This document shows, piece by piece, positions 14,478 through 20,015 of a stretch of DNA of 20,015 nucleotides. The stretch comes from Limiplasma sp031549415 (GTDB lineage Bacteria; Bacillota; Clostridia; Christensenellales; Aristaeellaceae): assembly GCA_031549415.1 (NCBI GenBank), contig JAVBPU010000032.1:1-20015 (forward strand). Direction: 5' to 3'. Both the position numbers and the translations under genes were made by a program. The notes beneath the pieces were generated by a model that was not told the DNA's origin, searched no databases, and saw only the letters and a program-made list of their open reading frames with translations. The stretch's first letter is position 1; every line of letters starts with the position of its first letter.

Positions 14478-15023
14478 TCAGCGGGCCTTTTTCAGCTTGT
14501 ACACCCCAAGCCACCAACGGATGGGGAACTGGGAGACCCCGGCGATCAAAGCGGTGTACACGATATCAATGAAGGCCCTCAGGATATGCCCTCCCCCCAG
14601 GGTGACGCCGTTTAGGTAGATGTAGAACAGGTTGACCCCTTCAAAAATGAGGACGCTGACGGCGGCGCACAAAGGCGTACGGATATGCGCATTCAGCAGG
14701 AAAGGGCGCTTTCCCGTGCTGCGTTCCTCTTCCAGCTTGCGCTCGCTTTTATCGGAAAACAGCAGAGCCCCCAGCATGGCGCAGACCGGATAGAGGATCA
14801 GGTTGATAAAATCCAGGGCGTTCAGCATAATTTCCAGCAAATACCCAATGGCCAGCGCCATGAAGAAGGTGTATTTGCGCCCCATGCCCACCGAGACCAC
14901 CGCCAGAAGGGCCAGCGCGATGTTGGGGGCCACGTCAAAGACGGAGATGTGCAGGGCTACGGTGGACTGCAAAAGGTAAGCAAGCAGCGTCAGCACCGTC
15001 ATTTTCAGCAGTTTTCCAAACAC
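14478..15023 (-). CDS. mreD: Rod shape-determining protein MreD
   Basis: Small integral membrane protein of the elongasome, 181 residues, linking MreC to the RodA/PBP2 machinery. About five to six hydrophobic segments are visible (for example 8-28, 31-49, 51-72, 74-88, 111-137 and 145-165), with a charged cytoplasmic loop SDKSERKLEEERSTGKRP in the middle. The sequence of MreD is poorly conserved, so the call rests on length, topology and its place directly between mreC and mrdA. The start is GTG 15023, 8 bases after the mreC stop; the ribosome site is AAGAGGA a few bases upstream. Confidence 0.88.
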   Translation of the reverse strand: MFGKLLKMTVLTLLAYLLQSTVALHISVFDVAPNIALALLAVVSVGMGRKYTFFMALAIGYLLEIMLNALDFINLILYPVCAMLGALLFSDKSERKLEEERSTGKRPFLLNAHIRTPLCAAVSVLIFEGVNLFYIYLNGVTLGGGHILRAFIDIVYTALIAGVSQFPIRWWLGVYKLKKAR

Positions 15024-15031
15024 CTGTCCTC

Positions 15032-16255
15032 TTAGTCCTCCTCGGTTGAAAAGTCAATGGGCCTTGGCGTGGGCGTGGGCGTGGCGGTGGGAGCCAGGGT
15101 GTAGCCATAGGTATTGTCGGTTTGGTTGCCAATGGGCACCTGGTATTCCACGCTGCCGCTGCCCGTGGTGGGCGCGGGGGTGGGCATGGGCGCCACACTG
15201 CTGCCGTCCATCACCGAGGGGGCGGGGGTGGGGGTAAAGGTAGGTGCGGGGGTGGGGGCCAGCTGGTAGAAATCGTTACCGATCTTGATGGTGGGGATGG
15301 GCAGGGGGGAATCCAGCGGGGTAAAGGCCAGCTGCTGGTTGCTGCTGGCGCGCTCCTCCACGGCTTCCGCCAGGGGCTGGTACCGCAGCACGATCACATA
15401 TTCGATGTGCTCAAAATCCGCCTGGGGCTCCACCACGATGAATTGCTTGTTGCTTTCCATGCCCCGGGTGCTCTCCCGCACGGTGCCGATGGGGATGCCC
15501 TTAGGGAAGGACATGCCCACGCCGGAGGTGACCACCATGTCGCCGGGGCGGGGCAAATGGTCCTCCGGCAGGTAATACATGCGGCACATGGCCTGGCCGT
15601 CAATGCCCAGCGTGCCCCGCACCGTGCCCTGGTCCCGGGAGCTGGACACCAGCCCCGCAATGCTGGCCTGGCTGTCGATGATGGTGCGCACCACGCTTTT
15701 GGTGGGGGAAACGTTGTAGGTATAGCCCACCAGGGCGCCGTCCATGGTGACGGCCATAAAATCCTTGATGCCGTCGTTGCTGCCCTTGTTGATGGTGAAT
15801 ACGGAGAAGTAATTGCCGGAATCCCGCTCGATGACGGTGGACACCAGGGGGTTCATGCTTTCGTTCACAGAGATTTCGTCATACAGGTTTTCATACACCG
15901 CCAGCTTTTTTTGCAGCTCCGTGGCCAGCATGGCCTGGTACACCAGCTGCTCGTTTTCCTGTTTCAGGTTGTTATACTCCAGCTCTAAAGTGGTGCGGAG
16001 CTTTAATTGATATAAGTAGTTCACCACCGAATTCACCACGGCGGAGAACCCGGTTTGCACGGGCGTCAGGGCCCCGGCCACCGCATCCCCGGGGGCGTTC
16101 AGGGGCTCAAAGCCGATGATCAGCGCGGCCAAATGGGAGCCGGCAAGGCCCAGCAGCACCGCTGCCACGGCAAAGAGCACAACGCGCCGTAGAACACGCC
16201 GGCCCCGGCTATCCGTGCTTTTGCGACGTTCCGTTTTGGGTACCTTCAGCCTCAT
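15032..16255 (-). CDS. mreC: Rod shape-determining protein MreC with long Pro/Thr tail
   Basis: Bitopic membrane protein that scaffolds PBP2 and RodA outside the membrane. The 407 residues divide into a basic cytoplasmic N-terminus (1-23), a membrane helix (24-48), a coiled coil (about 83-125) and the MreC beta-domain (about 130-295), with family features SVFTINKGSNDGI, GALVGYT, TSGVGMSFPKGIPIGTV and a final VIVLRYQP strand. An unusual tail (about 300-407) follows, with Pro/Thr/Ala runs such as APTPAPTFTPTPAPS and PTATPTPTPRPI, ending acidic (STEED). Common MreC proteins end near 280-300 residues. ATG 16255 has AAGGAGG 6 bases upstream. It lies 45 bases after mreB. Confidence 0.94.
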   Translation of the reverse strand: MRLKVPKTERRKSTDSRGRRVLRRVVLFAVAAVLLGLAGSHLAALIIGFEPLNAPGDAVAGALTPVQTGFSAVVNSVVNYLYQLKLRTTLELEYNNLKQENEQLVYQAMLATELQKKLAVYENLYDEISVNESMNPLVSTVIERDSGNYFSVFTINKGSNDGIKDFMAVTMDGALVGYTYNVSPTKSVVRTIIDSQASIAGLVSSSRDQGTVRGTLGIDGQAMCRMYYLPEDHLPRPGDMVVTSGVGMSFPKGIPIGTVRESTRGMESNKQFIVVEPQADFEHIEYVIVLRYQPLAEAVEERASSNQQLAFTPLDSPLPIPTIKIGNDFYQLAPTPAPTFTPTPAPSVMDGSSVAPMPTPAPTTGSGSVEYQVPIGNQTDNTYGYTLAPTATPTPTPRPIDFSTEED

Positions 16256-16300
16256 CCAATTCCTCCTTTTCCGGTCCTGGCCGCCGGGCGGGCGGCCGCG

Positions 16301-17329
16301 TTAGTTTTGCTTTAAGAAGCTGGCCCGGCCCAAATGCTGCAGCAGGTCGTAGTTTTCAATGATGTTGCCCAGGCCCAGGGCGGCGCAATCCATGGGCTCC
16401 TTGGCCAGCAGCACGGGGATGCCCAGCTCGCTGGCGATCATCTGGTCCATGCCATACAGCAGGGACCCGCCGCCGGTTAAGTAAATGCCGTTGTGCATCA
16501 CGTCCGCGGCCAGCTCCGGCGGCGTGCGCTCCAGCACCCATTTGATGGCGCTTAAAATGGCCATACAGGGTTCGCGGATGGCCTGGTAAATTTGGGCGCA
16601 GGTGATTTCGGTGGTCTGGGGCAGGTTGGTGACGATGTCCCGGCCCCGGATGTGGGCCCGGCGCTCCTCCCGGATGGGCAGGGCCGCGCCCAGGTCCAGC
16701 TTCACTTCCTCGGCGGTGCGGTCGCCGATCAAAATGTTGAATTCCCGCTTGATGAAGTTGATGATGGCCTCGTCCATCTTCACGCCGCCCACCCGGATGG
16801 AATGGCTGATGACGATGCCGCCCAGGGAGATCACCGCCACGTCGGTGGTGCCGCCGCCGATGTCCACCACCATGCAACCGTTGGGGTCAAAGACGGGCAG
16901 GCCGCTGCCCAGGGCTGCCGCAAAGGGCTTTTCCACCAAAAACACCTTGCGGGAGCCCGCAAACTTAGCGGCCTCCATCACGGCCCGGCGCTCGATGGGG
17001 GAAATGGAGCAGGGATAGGTCAAAAACAGGCGGGGCTTCACCAAATAGCTGGAGCCAATGGCCTTGCGGGTGAAGTACTGAATGAGGATCTCGGTCATGT
17101 CAAAGTCCGTGATGACGCCCTCCCGCATGGGGCGGACCGCCATCACGCCGTCAGTGGTACGGCCCAGCATGATTTTGGCATCGTCGCCAACAGCGCGCAC
17201 CTTGCGCTCGTTGCTGCTTTCCACCACCACGATGGTGGGTTCGCTGATCATGATGCCTTTATGCTTTACATAGACCAAGGTGTTGCTGGTGCCCAGGTCC
17301 ACGCCCAGGTCGTTGGCCACAAAGCCCAT
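16301..17329 (-). CDS. mreB: Actin-like rod shape-determining protein MreB/Mbl
   Basis: Bacterial actin that forms short membrane filaments and orients lateral wall synthesis; 342 residues from ATG 17329. Actin-fold motifs: phosphate 1 GVDLGTSNTLVYVK (9-22), phosphate 2 VVDIGGGTTDVAVIS (154-168), connect region LVEKPFAAALGSGLP (131-145), and adenosine motif LTGGGSLLYGMDQM near the C-terminus. The usual IEEP(M/F)AAAIG reads VEKPFAAALG, with Lys in place of the second Glu. The start could instead be GTG 17338 (three residues more); both have weak ribosome sites, and ATG 17329 gives the MGF opening seen in homologues. It lies 33 bases after maf. MreB and Mbl paralogues cannot be told apart safely here. 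Confidence 0.95.
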   Translation of the reverse strand: MGFVANDLGVDLGTSNTLVYVKHKGIMISEPTIVVVESSNERKVRAVGDDAKIMLGRTTDGVMAVRPMREGVITDFDMTEILIQYFTRKAIGSSYLVKPRLFLTYPCSISPIERRAVMEAAKFAGSRKVFLVEKPFAAALGSGLPVFDPNGCMVVDIGGGTTDVAVISLGGIVISHSIRVGGVKMDEAIINFIKREFNILIGDRTAEEVKLDLGAALPIREERRAHIRGRDIVTNLPQTTEITCAQIYQAIREPCMAILSAIKWVLERTPPELAADVMHNGIYLTGGGSLLYGMDQMIASELGIPVLLAKEPMDCAALGLGNIIENYDLLQHLGRASFLKQN

Positions 17330-17362
17330 AGATTCCACATCCGTTTCTCGCAGCGTACGCTG

Positions 17363-17962
17363 TTATTCTGCCGGAAGGAGGGGCAGGGTAAACCCCGCGT
17401 TTTCAAGCATTTGGCCCACCAGGGCCAGGGGCAGGCCGATGACGTTGCTGGGGCTGCCTTCCAGGCTGTCAATAAAGATGCCGCTGATGCCCTGAATGGC
17501 GTAAGCGCCCGCCTTATCCAGGGGCTCGCCGGTTTTCACATAGCGCTCCATCATGGCCCTGGAAAGGGGCAGAAACCGCACCCGGGTGGTGGCCACCCGC
17601 ACGTCCCGCAGGGCGTTCGGCCCCCGCAGGCAGACCCCCGTGTGCACCTGGTGCCATTTGCCGCTGAGCAGCGCCAGCATGGCCAGGGCGTCCGCCGGGT
17701 CCTTGGGCTTGCCCAGCACATGGCCCTCCACGCAAACCAGCGTGTCCGCCGCCAGCACATAGCGGTCCGGGGAACGGTCCGCCACCTCATCGCATTTGTC
17801 CTGGGCGATTTTTTGGACCCGCTGCTCCCCTGGGCCCGTGGCGCGTTCCTCCGCCTGGGAGGGGAGGACTGTAAAGGGAATGCCGTAGAGAGAAAGCAGC
17901 TCGCGCCTGCGGGGGGAGCCGGAGGCCAGCAGCAGGGGAAGCCCATCGGGAGTGGCGGTCAC
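17363..17962 (-). CDS. maf: Maf/YhdE family nucleotide pyrophosphatase
   Basis: Hydrolyses non-canonical or mispaired nucleoside triphosphates (dTTP/UTP type in the YhdE branch); Maf was first linked to septum inhibition in B. subtilis. The 199-residue product shows LLLASGSPRRRELLSLYGIPF near the start, the Glu-containing segment (PSQAEERA), AADTLVCVEGHVLGKP with the catalytic Asp, the YVKTGEPLDKAGAYAIQG signature and the final EGSPSNVIGLPL. I chose GTG 17962 because GGAGG lies 8 bases upstream; the ATG at 17977 (MEDLF) has no ribosome site and itself overlaps that GGAGG. It is the first gene of the minus-strand elongation operon, an arrangement common in Clostridia. Confidence 0.93.
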   Translation of the reverse strand: MTATPDGLPLLLASGSPRRRELLSLYGIPFTVLPSQAEERATGPGEQRVQKIAQDKCDEVADRSPDRYVLAADTLVCVEGHVLGKPKDPADALAMLALLSGKWHQVHTGVCLRGPNALRDVRVATTRVRFLPLSRAMMERYVKTGEPLDKAGAYAIQGISGIFIDSLEGSPSNVIGLPLALVGQMLENAGFTLPLLPAE

Positions 17963-18044
17963 AAAAAGGTCCTCCATGGTGGTAATGCACGGCCGTTTTG
18001 CCGGGTACCGTCGGCATTTGGAGATGCGCAAACGATAACAACCT

Positions 18045-18072
18045 ATTATACCACAGAATCGCCGTCTGGCAA
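18045..18072 (-). promoter_or_regulatory. Sigma-A type promoter for the maf-mreBCD-mrdA-minD-rodA operon
   Basis: On the minus strand TTGCCA (complement of 18067-18072), a 16-base spacer and a perfect TATAAT (complement of 18045-18050). Initiation near 18038 would give a leader of about 75 bases before the maf start. No other strong promoter was seen within the operon. Confidence 0.75.
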
Positions 18073-18151
18073 CGCATCCGGGCAAGGAAAGCGGAAAGAA
18101 CGCCGCAGAACGGCGGACGCCGAATTGTAACAAAAGGAAAAAGGGCCGGAC

Positions 18152-18181
18152 TTGTCAAATCCCGGCGAAAGATGATACAAT
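18152..18181 (+). promoter_or_regulatory. Sigma-A type promoter for the FAD-dependent gene
   Basis: TTGTCA (18152-18157), an 18-base spacer and TACAAT (18176-18181). Initiation is expected near 18188, so the in-frame ATG at 18180 is at or before the transcript start; this supports the downstream start at 18258. It diverges from the maf operon promoter about 80 bases away. Confidence 0.65.
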
Positions 18182-18257
18182 GATGCGGATGTGTTTGGGC
18201 TTGGCGGGCCACAAAAAGCAAGCCCCTTCTACGAATGGCACGGATGGGAGAAAGAAA

Positions 18258-19817
18258 ATGAAAAAAGTCGTCATCATTGGAGCGGGTCCGGCCGGGCTGA
18301 CCGCCGCTTATGAATTGCTGGCTAAACAGGCGGGCTACCAGGTGACCGTGCTGGAAAAGAGCGGCGCCATCGGCGGGATCTCCCAAACGGTGAAGCATGG
18401 CGGAAACCGGATGGACATCGGCGGCCACCGTTTTTTCAGCAAGGACGCCCAGGTGATGCGCTGGTGGCAGGATATCATGCCCTTGCAGGGCGCGCCCTCC
18501 TTGGACGATTTGAAGCTGAACCGGCAGACCGCCGTGGCCCCGGGTGGGCCGGACCCCCAGAAGGAGGACCGGGTGATGCTGGTCCGCAACCGGGTGAGCC
18601 GCATCTATTATCACACCCATTTTTTTGACTATCCCATCAGCCTGAAATGGCAGACCCTGAAAACCATGGGTCTGGGCACCACCTTGCAGGTGGGGTTTAG
18701 CTATTTGAAAACCGTGTTTGTGAAGCGGCCGGAAACCAACCTGGAAAATTTTTACATCAACAGCTTTGGCAAAAAGCTGTACAGCATGTTTTTTGAAGGC
18801 TATACGGAAAAGCTGTGGGGCCGGCATCCCCGGGAGATCGCGGCGGATTGGGGCGCTCAGCGCACCAAGGGACTGAGCATTCGCGGCATTCTTTTGGACA
18901 TGCTGTCCAAAATCTTTATGAGCAAGGAGCAGCGGCAAAAGAAGGTGCAAACCTCGCTGATTGAGGAATTTTACTACCCCAAGTTTGGGCCGGGCCAGCT
19001 CTGGGAAACCGTGGCGCAGGAAGTGGAAACCCTGGGCGGCACGGTGCGGATGCATAGCGAAGTCCTGGGCCTGGAAACCCAGGACGGCGCGGTGACCGCC
19101 GTCCGCTACCGGGACGGGGAAGGGGAAAAGACCCTGGAGGGTGATTATTTCTTCTCCTCTATGCCGGTCAAGGATTTGGTGGCGGGGATGAAGGACGTGC
19201 CCCCCGCGGTGGAAAAAGCGGCGAAGGGCCTGCCCTACAGGGATTTTGTGACCGTGGGCCTGCTGGTGAACCGCCTGAACCTGAAAAACGAGACCCATCT
19301 GAAAACCCTGGGCAATATCGTGCCGGATTGCTGGATCTACGTCCAGGACACCCATGTGAAGATGGGCCGCATCCAGATTTTTAACAACTGGTCCCCCTAT
19401 TTGGTGAAGGACCCGGAACATACCGTATGGATCGGGCTGGAATACTTCTGCAACGAGGGCGACGATTTTTGGAACCTAAGCGAGGAGGACTGCGTGGCCT
19501 TTGCCACGAAGGAGCTGGTGGCCATGGGCGTCATCAGCGAGGGAGACCCGGTGCTGGACAGCCACCGGGAGCGGGTGCAAAAGGCCTACCCCGCGTATTT
19601 TGACACCTATGACCAGATGGACAGCGTGATTGAGTACCTCAACACCTTTAAAAACCTGTACTGCGTGGGCCGCAACGGTCAGCACCGCTACAACAACATG
19701 GACCACTCCATGGCCACCTCCTTTGAGGCCGTGAAGAACCTGGTCACGGGAGCAACGGGGAAGGACAACATCTGGAACGTGAACACCGAGAAGGAGTATC
19801 ACGAGGAGAAGAAGTAG
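18258..19817 (+). CDS. FAD-dependent oxidoreductase / UDP-galactopyranose mutase-like protein
   Basis: A 519-residue flavoprotein of the NAD(P)-binding Rossmann / amine-oxidase superfamily. The N-terminus is a dinucleotide fold, VVIIGAGPAGLTAAYELL (4-21), ending in Glu of LEKSGAIGG that binds the FAD ribose. Next comes the group-specific MDIGGHRFFSK, which is shared by UDP-galactopyranose mutase-like and protoporphyrinogen-oxidase-like enzymes, and a mid-domain EEFYYPKFGPGQLWE. The C-terminal FAD contact is near YCVGRNGQHRYNNMDHSM. Such proteins are often found with surface-sugar genes, but here no glycan genes adjoin, so the substrate is unknown. The start at ATG 18258 is preceded by GGGAGAAA and follows a promoter at 18152-18181. 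The gene is transcribed alone, away from the mre operon, and has no clear terminator. Confidence 0.85.
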   Translation: MKKVVIIGAGPAGLTAAYELLAKQAGYQVTVLEKSGAIGGISQTVKHGGNRMDIGGHRFFSKDAQVMRWWQDIMPLQGAPSLDDLKLNRQTAVAPGGPDPQKEDRVMLVRNRVSRIYYHTHFFDYPISLKWQTLKTMGLGTTLQVGFSYLKTVFVKRPETNLENFYINSFGKKLYSMFFEGYTEKLWGRHPREIAADWGAQRTKGLSIRGILLDMLSKIFMSKEQRQKKVQTSLIEEFYYPKFGPGQLWETVAQEVETLGGTVRMHSEVLGLETQDGAVTAVRYRDGEGEKTLEGDYFFSSMPVKDLVAGMKDVPPAVEKAAKGLPYRDFVTVGLLVNRLNLKNETHLKTLGNIVPDCWIYVQDTHVKMGRIQIFNNWSPYLVKDPEHTVWIGLEYFCNEGDDFWNLSEEDCVAFATKELVAMGVISEGDPVLDSHRERVQKAYPAYFDTYDQMDSVIEYLNTFKNLYCVGRNGQHRYNNMDHSMATSFEAVKNLVTGATGKDNIWNVNTEKEYHEEKK

Positions 19818-19881
19818 GGGGAACGAGGGGAACGGGGGGACGGGAGGAACGAGGGGAACGAGGGGAACGGGGGGAACGGGG
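19813..19881. repeat. G-rich 9-bp minisatellite after the FAD gene
   Basis: About seven units related to GGGGAACGA / GGGGAACGG follow the stop codon directly, with an irregular GGGGACGGGAGGAACG in the middle. It is strongly strand-biased in G. The following 19882-20015 holds a G-run, then C-rich and finally A-rich low-complexity sequence. I see no gene in it, and the window ends there. Confidence 0.8.
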
Positions 19882-20015
19882 CTCGTGGGGGGGGGGCCGC
19901 CAAAACAACACCCACACCCAACCCCCGCCACCAAAATTTGTGAGGTTTGAAAGCCACAAAGAGAAAAAAATAAAAGAAAAACAAACCCACAAAATAAAAA
20001 TAATATAGAGGATAG

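Noticed and set aside
17787..19421. 544-residue open frame on the minus strand opposite the FAD gene
   Set aside because: It covers the maf start, both promoters and the FAD gene out of frame, and its composition is that of an antisense shadow.

Overview
The window comes from a GC-rich member of the Bacillota, most likely class Clostridia. The basis is the gene content (trmK / Nif3-like / DUF164 zinc-ribbon block, DUF5058, and an mreBCD-pbp2-minD-rodA cluster), strong AGGAGG ribosome sites, and sigma-A type promoters. I cannot fix the genus from sequence alone. No rRNA, tRNA, CRISPR array, transposase or phage gene was seen.

Layout. Positions 1-641 carry a dispersed repeat element of about 510 bp with folded ends, then the leader of a secreted protein of unknown function (642-1427, +). 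A promoter buried in a long hairpin (1482-1536) starts a plus-strand block: trmK (tRNA m1A22 methyltransferase), a Nif3-like dinuclear-metal protein, a coiled-coil zinc-ribbon protein (DUF164), pdp (pyrimidine-nucleoside phosphorylase), a DUF5058 membrane protein, a second unknown membrane protein and a membrane-anchored M20 metallopeptidase. The block ends at a terminator at 8413-8435. Positions 8436-9069 hold no gene. They contain short palindromes, an inverted second copy of the repeat element and a 23-bp tandem repeat. The two related elements therefore bracket about 8 kb in opposite orientation.

Positions 9075-17962 are on the minus strand and form one long cell-elongation and cell-shape operon, read from right to left: maf, mreB, mreC, mreD, mrdA (PBP2), minD, rodA, followed by a small YwaF-like membrane protein gene. 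MreB, MreC and MreD position and regulate the RodA/PBP2 peptidoglycan synthase. MinD sits where minC-minD-minE usually lie, but minC and minE are absent and the MinD C-terminus stops short of a normal membrane-targeting helix. A strong divergent pair of promoters (18045-18072 on the minus strand, 18152-18181 on the plus strand) separates this operon from a plus-strand FAD-dependent oxidoreductase/mutase-like gene (18258-19817). The right end (19813-20015) is a G-rich 9-bp minisatellite followed by A-rich low-complexity sequence.

The points most worth a second look are the DUF5058 / unknown membrane protein / M20 cassette as a possible uncharacterised uptake-and-hydrolysis system, the reduced Min system inside the elongasome operon, and the inverted pair of highly folded repeat elements.
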